Positions 7,342 through 16,136 of a stretch of 25,359 bases of DNA are shown here, piece by piece. The notes beneath the pieces were generated by a model. That model was given only the letters and a program-made list of their open reading frames with translations, made no database searches and was not told the DNA's origin. A program made the position numbers and the translations under genes. Every line of letters starts with the position of its first letter. The first letter of the stretch is position 1. The stretch is from contig SUVI01000038.1 of assembly GCA_015062085.1 (NCBI GenBank), forward strand, positions 1 through 25,359. The letters run 5' to 3'. This stretch comes from Planctomycetaceae bacterium. Lineage in GTDB: Bacteria; Planctomycetota; Planctomycetia; Pirellulales; Thermoguttaceae.

Positions 7342-9540
7342 TCAGCGAAGCCGATTCGTTCGGTTGTTCTGCGTTCCTCCCATGTCGCCGCCTTCATTCA
7401 TGCGGTTTCTTCGGGAAGAACTGCGTCTGCTTCGCCGATCCTCTTCCTGGTCTTCCATGCCGTTCTGCTGCATCATGGATTCCAGTTCAAGATTCTGCTG
7501 CTGGGACTTGTCGCGGCGACGGTAAACGTCGGAGACGTCTTCAAGCTCCGACTGGATCACGAAATCCCCCTTCGGTCCCATGAGCAGGACCATGGACGGA
7601 GAGTAAATTCCCTCCGGATGGCTCTTGATCTCCTGAGCCGCGCCTTCAAAATCCCGTTTATCCAGCGGTGCGTAAAGTTCTTTTCCGCCGCGGGCATCCA
7701 GAAGAATGAATCCGGTCCGGAACGATTTCCGCGGGCGATCTTCTTCCTCATCGTCATCGTATCGCCGCTGCGGATTCATCCCCTGATCCATATTGCCGAG
7801 CTGACGGATCGAATCCTCGTAAACCATCAGATTCAGCACCTGACCCGGATAAATACGGACCGGCTCTTCCTTTTTGGGCTTTCGTCTTGAATTTCGTGAG
7901 GATTTCTTGCTTTCCAGATTCATGATCTCACTGAAATACGTGAAGTCTTCATTGCCGTCCGTTTCGTTGAACGTCACCGGCATGAGCGTCAGGTAAGGAC
8001 TCCAGCGTTTCTCCTTGATGTCGGTCGTGAATTTCTTCGCGTAACCCGGCAGATAAAAATGCTGATCCAGCGGGATCGTCACCGGCGGAGTCACGTTCGA
8101 CCACGCACTTTCAAGGTATTTCACCTTGCGGTCATCCGGATTTTCGACGTTAAACGGCGGATCATACTGGTAGTTCGGATTGTGAAGCTGGACCTTCACT
8201 CGGTAAACGTACTGTTTTCCAGGCTCGACCGTGTAGTCCACGTAGCGGAAGAGACGCACTTTCGCTTCCTGATCCATGTTGTCGTTCACGTTCTGATCTT
8301 CGACGAGTTCGTATTCGTCATCATTATTTCCCGCGTAATCTTCCTCTTCCGCATCTTCAAATTCTTCATCTTCCGCATCTTCAGATCCTTCATTTTCCGC
8401 ATCTGCATCCGCATTGGCTGGGCGGCGCAGACCGCGTCCGTCCATCGACGTGAGTTCCAGCTCGAATTCTTCCGGGTACGGAAGGTACGTCACCCAGTCG
8501 AACTGCATGTTGCTGCCGGAGTTTGAGACCTGCGGGAGCGGGATCATCAGCGATTCGTTTCTTGCCTGCGTCATGCCGTTGACCGTCATACCGTCCGGAT
8601 TGGCCATTGCGGGATTCGCGCCTCGCGCATTTCTCCCTTTCGCAGTCTTGGAGTCCTGGTTTTTTCCCTCTTTTTGAGCCTTAAGGTCTTCTGCCGTTTT
8701 CGCAACTCGCCAGAGTTGCGGCGGTGCGTATTTTTCCGGGAGGTCCATACTTCCGCCGCGGGATCCCAGTTCACCTTCTCCCTGGAAGTAGAGGATGCGC
8801 TGTTCGTTGATCGACGGTTTGCCGCGGACTTTGCGGCGAAGGTCTTCCCAGTCATTGTCCGTCAGTTTGGAAATGTCCCCGTCTGCCGGAACTTCCGCAC
8901 GCTGGACCGCGTAATTGTAGAACATCGGTGAGTCGGCCGGATCTTCCATCGTGTCCATTCTGCCGGCTCCCGCCCCCTTGAAGTTGCTCAGATCCCGAAG
9001 TCCCAGCTTGCGCTGATACTCAAGTTCCTGCTCTGCCATGGGGATCTCGCCGATCAGGATGCAGCACCGCACACCTTCGGTCTGGCTCAAACGTCTGCCG
9101 CCGAGACCATCGTCAAAGGCGTTTTCTGCTCCCGTCTCATCCATTCGCTGCGGACGCTGAACGCTCCCGTGCCATTCCACGACATTCAGATTGGTGACGG
9201 CCAGGGCCCGCGGCGATTTGCGTTTCTGACCCTCTTTGGAAAGGATCGGATTCCAGGACGCCGACGTGACATACTCCGAGGCGGGGATCTCTTCCTGGAT
9301 CCCGACGACCAGTGTATCGTAACTGCGCGTCACCGGTTCGACTTCCTGGACCGCTTCCAGTTTCGCGCGGGCTTGACTGCACGCGCTGCTCAACTGGTCC
9401 GGTTTCTTCGTGTATGGCTTCACCTGCAGTGCAGATCGAATCATCATCAGAAAAAAGACGACCAAAATGCCGAAGAGAACTTTCTCGAAATGATCGATGC
9501 AAAGTTCCTTCATTCTGTCTGCATCCAATTTGCCTTTCAT
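7342..9540 (-). CDS. single-pass membrane protein of the PilM operon, function unknown (732 aa)
   Basis: No family recognised. A short basic/acidic N-terminus is followed by one membrane segment (about 19-37, VLFGILVVFFLMMI) and a helical stretch, giving the same bitopic layout as PilN/PilO proteins. Most of the chain would lie outside the inner membrane. Residues about 370-425 form an acidic Glu/Asp/Ala region. This leads into a beta-rich part around 430-500 (YVYRVKVQLHNPN, WSNVTPPVTIPL). The C-terminal part has GDFVIQSELEDVSDVYRR and ends in a polar Gln/Arg/Asn-rich tail. The start has AGGA upstream. It is the last gene of the unit, 220 bp after the PilO-like gene, and is followed by a terminator. 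A PilP-like role is possible by position only. Confidence 0.85.
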   Translation of the reverse strand: MKGKLDADRMKELCIDHFEKVLFGILVVFFLMMIRSALQVKPYTKKPDQLSSACSQARAKLEAVQEVEPVTRSYDTLVVGIQEEIPASEYVTSASWNPILSKEGQKRKSPRALAVTNLNVVEWHGSVQRPQRMDETGAENAFDDGLGGRRLSQTEGVRCCILIGEIPMAEQELEYQRKLGLRDLSNFKGAGAGRMDTMEDPADSPMFYNYAVQRAEVPADGDISKLTDNDWEDLRRKVRGKPSINEQRILYFQGEGELGSRGGSMDLPEKYAPPQLWRVAKTAEDLKAQKEGKNQDSKTAKGRNARGANPAMANPDGMTVNGMTQARNESLMIPLPQVSNSGSNMQFDWVTYLPYPEEFELELTSMDGRGLRRPANADADAENEGSEDAEDEEFEDAEEEDYAGNNDDEYELVEDQNVNDNMDQEAKVRLFRYVDYTVEPGKQYVYRVKVQLHNPNYQYDPPFNVENPDDRKVKYLESAWSNVTPPVTIPLDQHFYLPGYAKKFTTDIKEKRWSPYLTLMPVTFNETDGNEDFTYFSEIMNLESKKSSRNSRRKPKKEEPVRIYPGQVLNLMVYEDSIRQLGNMDQGMNPQRRYDDDEEEDRPRKSFRTGFILLDARGGKELYAPLDKRDFEGAAQEIKSHPEGIYSPSMVLLMGPKGDFVIQSELEDVSDVYRRRDKSQQQNLELESMMQQNGMEDQEEDRRSRRSSSRRNRMNEGGDMGGTQNNRTNRLR

Positions 9541-9696
9541 CGTTTATTCCTGTTTGGGTTTTAGTCGTGTTTGTATTTCGTATCCTAGATGGCAGAAACG
9601 GATACCGTCCGGAGCCATTCCCCTTTTTGCTCCCGAAATTTCGTTCCTCGGTCGTTCTTCGTTCGTTCTTCGGAACGGTTTCGATCGCTGGACGGC

Positions 9697-9741
9697 CGGT
9701 CTCCTGGGAAGGGAAACTTCCAAACTTCCGAAAGGAGACCG
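9697..9741. other. stem-loop in the gap between the PilO-like gene and the next gene
   Basis: CGGTCTCCT (9697-9705) and AGGAGACCG (9733-9741) are exact inverted copies. No T-run follows on either strand, so it reads better as an mRNA stability or processing hairpin within the operon than as a terminator. The 220-bp gap contains no credible gene. Confidence 0.5.
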
Positions 9742-9760
9742 TTCTGCCTGTGAGCTTCTT

Positions 9761-11626
9761 TTACTCTTCTGTTTCCGGATCCGAGCCGGCATCTTCACCG
9801 TCAGCGGCATCTTCACCGTCTTCAGACTCTTCGCCGTCAGCGGCATCTTCACTGTCAGCGGCATCTTCACCGTCAGCGGCATCTTCACCGTCAGCGGCAT
9901 CTTCGCCGTCAGCGGCATCTTCACCGTCAGCGGCATCTTCACCGTCAGCGGCATCTTCACCGTCAGCGGCATCTTCACCGTCTTCAGACTCTTCACCGTC
10001 TTCGGACTCTTCACCGTCTTCAGACTCTTCACCGTCTTCAGACTCTTCACCGTCTTCAGACTCTTCGCCGTCTTCGGACTCTTCGCCGTCTTCGGACTCT
10101 GCGCCGTCTTCACCGCCAATGGCTTCATCAAATTTTGCCATGTTCGGCGGATTGAAGATGCAGAGCATTCCCCAGATCTCCAACTCTACGTCGCCCGGCT
10201 TTCTTTCGTCCGCTTTTCCGTCTACAGTCATCTGCTGCTGGTATTCCTCCGGAGCCGCAACTTCTCTTGCCGTGTCGCGCGAGGTACGTGACGCATGAGA
10301 AGAAGATCCGACGCTTTCTTCCTCAGAGGCGGGTTTCTCTTCCGGAATGATCTCCAGTTTGTGAGCGATCGAATCAAAATCACGGACCTTCACGCTGACC
10401 TGGTGAATGTAGATGGGCAGTTCCGAGTTCATGCAGTTGAGCATGAATTGGGGGATCTGTTCCTGATCGATGAGTATGCGGACGTGGACCGGCATCATTT
10501 TGTATTCAGGCTTCGTCTTGAGGTAGTTCAACAGACGCTCCGCCGACATGAAGTTGCCGTACATGTCGCAGTATCGGTAGTTGAAAAGCTCTTCAAATTC
10601 CGAATCGTCCCCGAAGACGCTCTCGGTCTCTTCTTCCAGCTCGGCCCCAGTGGAAGCGTCGGAGAGTTCCTCGTCACCGGTAACGGCAGGCTCTTCGACC
10701 ATGATGACCCGTTCTGCGGAATTCCGGAAGACCACGGGTGCGTTTTTCGAGGAATTCATGGCAGAACGGTTTTCGCGTGCGGATCCGTCGGCGATCCCGC
10801 TCTGACTTTCCGTGGAGGCGTCGTCCGCGACGTTGATCTCAAAGATCCGCTTCACGACGGCATCGTGCGCACCTTCGCAAGTCGTGTTCATTTTCGCGAT
10901 GGCGTCCAGCAGGATGTCGTAGGCCCAGAGATCTTCCTGCACGATGAAGACGTTGCGCGTCGGGATCCCTCCGGCTTTCGCACGGAGAAAACGGTTGAAA
11001 CGGCTTAAAAGCTGCTGACGGTTTGTCTCATCCCAAATGATGCACCCTTCCGATGGCAATTCGCTCTCCATTGCCTTTTCCATTCCGGTCGGAAGCGCAG
11101 TGGTCATGGCATCATTGGCACCGACGGCCAGCTGGGGAATGTAGATCCGGTAGCGTTCCATCAAGTCTCGGGCCTGGGAACGTGTGACGTAATCGCGGTA
11201 GGCGCTTGCGATCTCCGAAAGCAGCGTGTTTTGCGTATCGTAAAGCGTCTGACGGTTCCAGGCATTCCGCAGTTCGTCCTGGTAGTAATCCGCATTGACG
11301 TCCCCGCGAAATTCCGGCCAGTGATGTTCCACGAGCGTGCTTTGCGGAGCGTACAGTCTGCTCCAGACGCCGAAAATGTTCGCTTTGAGATTTTCAACGT
11401 CTTCCTGCTTCTGCGCTACGATGACGCCGTTCGGATTGTCTTGACCGGCAAGACGCTGCATCTCGGAAAAACGGCCTTCGATCGCGCTTTCACGAGTTTC
11501 GAACGTCGCGGATTTGCTTCCCGTCACGATATTGCCGACGATGATGGTCACCAAAAGGCAAATGAGTGAAATTACCCAGAAAACGTATTTCTTGATATAT
11601 TTCAAAACTAAACTGAATTTATTCAT
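9761..11626 (-). CDS. PilO-like bitopic membrane protein with acidic repeat tail (621 aa)
   Basis: Probable inner-membrane platform protein. The N-terminus has about 13 residues, then one membrane segment (about 14-34, VFWVISLICLLVTIIVGNIV), then a long helical region (about 45-165). LWAYDILLDAIAKMN (233-247) and MPVHVRILIDQEQIPQFML (378-396) followed by ELPIYIHQVSVKV fit the ferredoxin-like halves of PilO-type proteins. LEIWGMLCIFNPP lies at about 482-494. From about residue 505 to the end the chain is a Glu/Asp/Gly/Ala/Ser repeat encoded by 18-bp tandem units. Typical PilO is about 200 residues, so this is three times larger. It begins 61 bp after the PilM-PilN gene; the ribosome site is weak, which suggests translational coupling or an unusual start. 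Confidence 0.85.
   Translation of the reverse strand: MNKFSLVLKYIKKYVFWVISLICLLVTIIVGNIVTGSKSATFETRESAIEGRFSEMQRLAGQDNPNGVIVAQKQEDVENLKANIFGVWSRLYAPQSTLVEHHWPEFRGDVNADYYQDELRNAWNRQTLYDTQNTLLSEIASAYRDYVTRSQARDLMERYRIYIPQLAVGANDAMTTALPTGMEKAMESELPSEGCIIWDETNRQQLLSRFNRFLRAKAGGIPTRNVFIVQEDLWAYDILLDAIAKMNTTCEGAHDAVVKRIFEINVADDASTESQSGIADGSARENRSAMNSSKNAPVVFRNSAERVIMVEEPAVTGDEELSDASTGAELEEETESVFGDDSEFEELFNYRYCDMYGNFMSAERLLNYLKTKPEYKMMPVHVRILIDQEQIPQFMLNCMNSELPIYIHQVSVKVRDFDSIAHKLEIIPEEKPASEEESVGSSSHASRTSRDTAREVAAPEEYQQQMTVDGKADERKPGDVELEIWGMLCIFNPPNMAKFDEAIGGEDGAESEDGEESEDGEESEDGEESEDGEESEDGEESEDGEESEDGEDAADGEDAADGEDAADGEDAADGEDAADGEDAADGEDAADSEDAADGEESEDGEDAADGEDAGSDPETEE
9789..10112. repeat. 18-bp in-frame tandem repeat, 18 units in two blocks
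   Basis: Eighteen adjacent 18-bp units fill this stretch exactly. Units from 9789 to 9968 are mainly GCATCTTCACCGTCAGCG. Units from 9987 to 10112 are mainly GACTCTTCACCGTCTTCA. Hybrid units occur at 9807, 9825 and 9969. On the minus strand they encode DAADGE-type and EESEDG-type acidic hexapeptides, forming the tail of the 621-residue PilO-like protein. Confidence 0.96.
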
Positions 11627-11687
11627 GGATCAGGTCTCACCCTCTGAAAATGTGGATTTGTTTCGTTCGTTCGCGAAGTTTCCGGGG

Positions 11688-14132
11688 TCATTCTTCGGAA
11701 TCTTCTTCCCCGGTTTCTTCATTTTCATCTTCATTTTCTTCGTCATCGCCGGATCCTTCGTCGTCCGCCATCATATCGTCGGCTTCTTCCTGTGCCTTTT
11801 TGCGTTCTTCTTCCGCAGCCAGGATCGCCGCACGGGTCTCCGCACGTTCGACTGAAGATTTCGGTTCCCAGAGGAAGTGGACGACAAAATCGTATCGTCT
11901 TCCTTCACGCAGAGGCTGGACGTTTACCGATCCCGGATCGCTGGGATCCAGCATCGCTGCATCCTGGGCCGCCATGTCGGCATTTCGGGAGGCGGTCTGT
12001 GCGGCAGGGTCAGCATACTCGTCGCGGATCTCAAGCCGGCGCGTGTCTTCCCAGTTGGAGTACATGGAACGGATCGCGTTGTTCACGATGACCGGGTAGC
12101 GGACACCCAGATCTTTCATGCTCACGATCTCCTCGTCTGCCGCATTGGGGTCGACCACTTGTGCAGAGCTCAGCATCGGGAGTTTGAACGTGCATTCGGT
12201 CTGGCCGGAAAGTTTGGAAACGAAATGTTCCTGAACGAATTCCGCCTGTTTCACCTTCGCCTGCCGGTCATTATGCCAGTGGTAGCCGTAGACGGAAACG
12301 AGCCAGCGTGCCGGTTTGACCGGAGCTGCGCCTTCACCTTCTTCACCCTCTTCCGATCCTTCTTCTGCAGCGGCTTCTTCTTCGGCGTCCTCTTCACCTT
12401 CTTCACCTTCCGGCGGCGTGAGACCTTCGATCGGTTCCGGCGCGAGTGCCTGTTTCACGACGCTGTCAAGACCGCTTTCTTCACCTTCTTCGCCTTCCTC
12501 TTCGCCGCTTCCCTTTTGGGATCTTTCATAGAGTTTGCGAAGTTTTTTCGGCAGGATCTCACCCCGCGTCGTACTGATGGCCATTTTCATCCATTCTTCG
12601 GATTCGTAGTCGTTCAGAGGCTGTGCGTCGATGCTGACGATATGCAGTTCTTCGCGTGCCATGACTTCTTCCACGGTCAGCAGGTCCGCGTCTGGTTTCG
12701 GAGCCGTCGGGAGGCAGGCGTTGATGCCGTAAAGCAGCTCGATCCAGTTCGTTCGGCTTCCGAATTTCTGGAGGAAGGAATTTCCCATGGCGTCGAGTGT
12801 CTGGAATTTCTGTTCTTCCGCAGCAACTGCGTCGACGTACGATTTCGCTTCGTTCGTGAGGGTCTCCGCCTGCGATTCGTAAGTTTTCCAATTCTTTTCC
12901 GCCACAGTGTCCTGGACCGCCATTTGTGCGCCGAAGTTCACCGTCATACCGAGCATCAGCAGTGCTGTCGCTGCCAGCATCCACGGTTTTTTCGAGTTGA
13001 TGATGCGGGCAGTCTTGATCTCGACGGGGAGGAAGTTCGTGTTGACGGCGCCTTTTTTCAGCCCCTGAAGGCAGAGACCGTAGCATGTGCCGAACGTCGA
13101 CATATTTTCGGCGATGAGGGAACTGTCCGCGAGATTCGAAGTGTCGAGACTCGGAAAAGATTGACCGAGAGTCACGTCAATGCCGAGGTTCTGGGAAAGG
13201 TATTTCGTCAAACCCGTCAATTTCATCGCATTTCCAAGCGCGATGACCTGCTGGTATTCCGCATTCGGATCCTGGCTGGAGAAGTAGCCAAGAGAGCGCT
13301 GGATCTCGTTCTGGAACTGATTGAAGACCGGCTGCATCGCACGCAGGACCGCCACTTTGTCCTGGCTGGTCGCCAGATTGCGTTTCAGATGGTCTGCTTT
13401 CGCAAAAGTGAGCTTCAGTTCCTTCATGAGGGCTTTCGTGAAGTGATTTCCGCCGATCGGCAGGTTGCGCTGCCAGGCACGGAAGCCGTTCGTGAGGATC
13501 AGGTCCGTTGCGTCCGTTCCCATTGCAAGAACGACGACGTACGGCGGCGGATTTTCCGGATCGTAATCGTCGATGTCCGGAAGGTCTTTCAGCTCGTCGT
13601 GGAGCATGTAGTTGTAAAGCGCCAGAGGAGTCAGCTGGATCTGATCGACGGGAATACCGAGATCGTCGCACTGGAGCACCGTTTTGAACACCTGCTCCCG
13701 TTTGGCGGAAAACAGACCGATCTCAACTTCAAGAGGAAGGGCACTCTCCGAGGCCTGACCCATGCGCTGCCATTTCCAAATGACTTCATTCAGAAACGGG
13801 ATCTGCTGTTTCGCTTCATATTTTACGATGTCGGGAAGTTTTTTCGGCTCGATCGGCGGAAGTTTGATGAAACGGACCAAGCTGTTTTGCCCTCCGACCG
13901 AAATCGCGATCTTGTCCCCTTTGATTTTGTTGCGTGAAAGAAACAGTTTAAATGCTTCTTTGATCTCATGGTCTGGATCGACTCCCGGCTGCGTCAGGAT
14001 CTGCGGATACTCTATGTAGTCCACCGCATCCACGACCAGCATGTCAGGTTCGCTGTCGTCGATGAAGCAGCGCATCGCCTTCAGCGAACAGTTTCCAACG
14101 TCAATTCCCCAGACTGCATTACTTCGAGCCAT
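11688..14132 (-). CDS. pilM: PilM-PilN-like fusion, type IV pilus/secretion platform protein (814 aa)
   Basis: Residues 1-360 are a PilM-type actin-like ATPase. Phosphate-1 motif GIDVGNCSLKAM spans 9-20 and ISVGGQNSLVRFIKLP 77-92. A second nucleotide-binding region includes VVVLAMGTDATDLIL (about 199-213), and IPFLNEV (111-117) is also typical. PilM normally ends near 350 residues and binds the NLLP-like N-terminus of PilN. Here the chain runs directly into NTNFLPVEIKTARI (364-377), then a membrane segment (about 383-403) and a coiled region. This is PilN's own layout, so the two appear fused. Residues about 540-615 and the last 45 are strongly acidic. The start has AAGGAT upstream and a promoter about 80 bp away. 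It is first in a unit with the PilO-like and bitopic genes. Confidence 0.9.
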   Translation of the reverse strand: MARSNAVWGIDVGNCSLKAMRCFIDDSEPDMLVVDAVDYIEYPQILTQPGVDPDHEIKEAFKLFLSRNKIKGDKIAISVGGQNSLVRFIKLPPIEPKKLPDIVKYEAKQQIPFLNEVIWKWQRMGQASESALPLEVEIGLFSAKREQVFKTVLQCDDLGIPVDQIQLTPLALYNYMLHDELKDLPDIDDYDPENPPPYVVVLAMGTDATDLILTNGFRAWQRNLPIGGNHFTKALMKELKLTFAKADHLKRNLATSQDKVAVLRAMQPVFNQFQNEIQRSLGYFSSQDPNAEYQQVIALGNAMKLTGLTKYLSQNLGIDVTLGQSFPSLDTSNLADSSLIAENMSTFGTCYGLCLQGLKKGAVNTNFLPVEIKTARIINSKKPWMLAATALLMLGMTVNFGAQMAVQDTVAEKNWKTYESQAETLTNEAKSYVDAVAAEEQKFQTLDAMGNSFLQKFGSRTNWIELLYGINACLPTAPKPDADLLTVEEVMAREELHIVSIDAQPLNDYESEEWMKMAISTTRGEILPKKLRKLYERSQKGSGEEEGEEGEESGLDSVVKQALAPEPIEGLTPPEGEEGEEDAEEEAAAEEGSEEGEEGEGAAPVKPARWLVSVYGYHWHNDRQAKVKQAEFVQEHFVSKLSGQTECTFKLPMLSSAQVVDPNAADEEIVSMKDLGVRYPVIVNNAIRSMYSNWEDTRRLEIRDEYADPAAQTASRNADMAAQDAAMLDPSDPGSVNVQPLREGRRYDFVVHFLWEPKSSVERAETRAAILAAEEERKKAQEEADDMMADDEGSGDDEENEDENEETGEEDSEE

Positions 14133-14214
14133 CTGAATTATCCTTGTTTGTGAGTGATCTTTCGATAATACCTTATCAAAAAATAGATTACCCCTGAATC
14201 TTATTTTTCATATC

Positions 14215-14243
14215 TCTATAGTTTAATTGCAAATCGCTGTCAG
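14215..14243 (-). promoter_or_regulatory. promoter of the PilM-PilN operon
   Basis: On the minus strand a -35 box CTGACA (14238-14243, five of six) and a -10 box TATAGA (14215-14220, four of six) are exactly 17 bp apart, about 80 bp before the start at 14132. Confidence 0.5.
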
Positions 14244-14504
14244 GTCAACAAGTTTTTTTGGAAATTCTGCCATTTTCCTCAAAAAATTTGAACTTTTTGC
14301 CTGTTTGGGCGGTTCAATGGGAATAATCGGTAATTTGGAGAGGTTTCTAAGGTTTTTTGGAAGATGATTTTTTATTTCTTTCATCTTTTTTGCCGCTCTT
14401 CCGGAATGTATGTACCGGCCTGGACCGCATTTGGCCGCTGAGAGCGCAGAAGAAACGCAGAAACAGACTGAAAAGAAAAAGAAGAAAAAAGGGAGTGAAC
14501 GTGT

Positions 14505-14657
14505 TCTGACACGAATTTCACGGAAAACACGAAAAGACGCACATGAATTTTTAAAAATTAAAAAATGTTCGCGCGCTCTGTTTTTTACTGCTTTTTGTGT
14601 TAAGATCCATGTTTCTCTGTGCGTTTTCGGTGTCTTCAGCGGTGAACTTTCGTGGTC
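14505..14657. repeat. imperfect inverted pair of CGTG-rich sequences
   Basis: The stretch 14505-14545, read on the minus strand, closely matches 14613-14657 on the plus strand. Both contain TGTGCGT, then a T-rich TTTTCG(G)TGT, then GTGAA and TTCGTG. Similar CACGAA/AACACGAA sequences recur between genes in some planctomycete and verrucomicrobial genomes, as I remember them. It may be a degenerate dispersed repeat present in both orientations. Confidence 0.5.
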
Positions 14658-14687
14658 AAGCTGGTACGCGGTTTCGGGAGGGAAGAT

Positions 14688-14720
14688 AAAAAAAAGACGG
14701 AATTTTCATCCGTCTTTTCT
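14688..14720 (-). terminator. terminator after the DUF1598 gene
   Basis: AAAAGACGGA (14692-14701) and TCCGTCTTTT (14709-14718) form a perfect ten-pair stem with a 7-nt loop, followed on the minus strand by a run of T. It lies about 40 bp after the stop at 14760. Confidence 0.9.
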
Positions 14721-14759
14721 TTAGGTCAGATCAAGTTCTGATCGTGCTGTGTGAAAGGG

Positions 14760-16136
14760 TCAGTTCCACCACCAGCCTTCTTCCGGAAGTTCCGCTTCCT
14801 CGGCCTTCTGCTCTTCGGCGACCGTCGCGTCGTTTGCCGAGAGGAGGTTTTCTTCATTGAGCGCGCGTTTCGCGAAGATCTCTACACCGCCTCCGATCGG
14901 GGTCGTGAGCGTGTTTCCGCGCCAGACGGCAGTCACGGCAGATTCGACGAATTCCGGAGCGCGTTCGGTCTGGATGCTGAACTTGCTTTCGTCGCCGAAG
15001 TAGACCAGTTCCCAATCCAGTTTTCCGTAGACGTCCGTTTCCTGCAGGAATGCCGCGACGACGGCCATGTCGACCAGGTTGCGGAGTTCGGCGTAGACGG
15101 GAGCGGATCCTGCGATTCGGTCATAGTTTCTCGTGAATCCCTGCGTGAACTGTTTGCTTGCGGAATCAGAAACGACGAGTTCCTTTCGTGCACCGTCGGC
15201 TGTGACCATTTCATCGGCGCCGACGAGTTTGACGCTCTTGCCTTCCAGACCCATTGCGAGTTTGTCGGGGCTCATGCGGACGCGTTCGTAATCGGGGACG
15301 AAATACCATCGGAACAGCGCATTGCGTGCGACGGAACCGGGACTGACGGAATCGACGAAAGACTTCATTCCGCGGCACGGGATCTTTTCCAGACCGATGC
15401 CCATGAGCTTCATGCGGTAGTCGGCTTCGACGAGGACTTTCGCGAAGTGTGTCTGCGGATCGACTCCGAGGACGGAGACTTTCTGGAGACCGAGAGCTTC
15501 CCGGGACCCCTTCACGATCGCATCCGTCATGGAGGGGACTGCCGTGGTGCCGATCTGCTGCTGGAATTTCTGGAAACGTGCCAGACCTTCCTGCGTCGGG
15601 TCGATGGAGCAGCCGATGACTTTGGCTTCTTTGGAGTTCGGCGCATACGTGCGCATCGCGGCGACCATGTCGTCCAGGCGAAGCACAGGCTGGCCGGTGG
15701 TCAGACCGACGACGCGTCCAGAGACGTCTTTGTACCAGCCTTCTGCCGGTCCAACGAGGACGACGTCGCCCGTTTCGGGGTAGACGAACACGTAATCGAT
15801 GCGCTGGAGTCCTGCCATGTATCGGACTTCGTCGGTGACGATGCCGTTGTTCCGAGCGATCTCATACTCCAAGCGGGTCAAGGAGACTGCGCGTGCCGGG
15901 TTGAATTCACGCAGATCCTGCGCGATCTCCCGGGACGCTGACATTTTTCTCATGCGGAGCGACTCCATGGAAGGTTCCACGTACGTCTGCATCTTCAGCA
16001 CATTCTGCGCGTCGATCTCGACACCGGCGTACGCACCGTTATCCTGTGCGGAAGCGGTTTGGGCCAGCATCAAGGCGCCCATCAAAAGCAGTACCGGCAG
16101 AAAACATTTTTTCAGCGTCTGCGAGTATGAAAGCAT
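14760..16136 (-). CDS. secreted DUF1598-type protein (458 aa)
   Basis: Exported planctomycete-type protein of unknown function. A signal peptide covers residues 1-30 (LPVLLLMGALMLAQTASAQ, cleavage after ASA). Residues about 75-170 read as the DUF1598 core: FNPARAVSLTRLE, MAGLQRIDYVFVYPETGDVVLVGPAEGW, then GRVVGLTTGQPVLRLDDM. The second half (about 200-430) also looks ordered and includes RWYFVPDYERVRMSPD, typical of the longer members. It ends with an acidic stretch and three Trp residues. The start at 16136 has CAGGAGA at good spacing. It stands alone between two intergenic regions, with a strong terminator. The family assignment is from memory of its sequence signatures; a role in the envelope is only inference. 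Confidence 0.88.
   Translation of the reverse strand: MLSYSQTLKKCFLPVLLLMGALMLAQTASAQDNGAYAGVEIDAQNVLKMQTYVEPSMESLRMRKMSASREIAQDLREFNPARAVSLTRLEYEIARNNGIVTDEVRYMAGLQRIDYVFVYPETGDVVLVGPAEGWYKDVSGRVVGLTTGQPVLRLDDMVAAMRTYAPNSKEAKVIGCSIDPTQEGLARFQKFQQQIGTTAVPSMTDAIVKGSREALGLQKVSVLGVDPQTHFAKVLVEADYRMKLMGIGLEKIPCRGMKSFVDSVSPGSVARNALFRWYFVPDYERVRMSPDKLAMGLEGKSVKLVGADEMVTADGARKELVVSDSASKQFTQGFTRNYDRIAGSAPVYAELRNLVDMAVVAAFLQETDVYGKLDWELVYFGDESKFSIQTERAPEFVESAVTAVWRGNTLTTPIGGGVEIFAKRALNEENLLSANDATVAEEQKAEEAELPEEGWWWN

Larger units (their letters stand above)
14133..14759. other. 627-bp intergenic region
   Basis: No credible gene. From right to left it holds the terminator of the DUF1598 gene (14688-14720), a pair of imperfect inverted sequences (14505-14657), an AT-rich stretch and the promoter of the PilM operon (14215-14243). 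A 104-codon plus-strand frame at 14410-14724 is Lys-rich at the start and shows no ribosome site or domain. Confidence 0.7.

Noticed and set aside
9789..10112. Possible CRISPR array
   Set aside because: Units are contiguous 18-bp repeats without spacers and lie in frame within a gene; no cas genes are near. The same reasoning rejects the arrays at 3571 and 20563.
9312..10298. Plus-strand frame with Ser-Pro-Ser-Ala repeats
   Set aside because: The repeat is the complement of the acidic 18-bp array in the PilO-like gene; no ribosome site or signal peptide supports this strand.
11877..13937. 686-codon plus-strand open frame opposite the PilM-PilN gene
   Set aside because: Shadow of the PilM gene, rich in Phe/Arg/His and without motifs.
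14410..14724. 104-codon plus-strand frame in the large intergenic gap
   Set aside because: Low-complexity Lys-rich start, no ribosome site, and it runs across an inverted repeat and a terminator.
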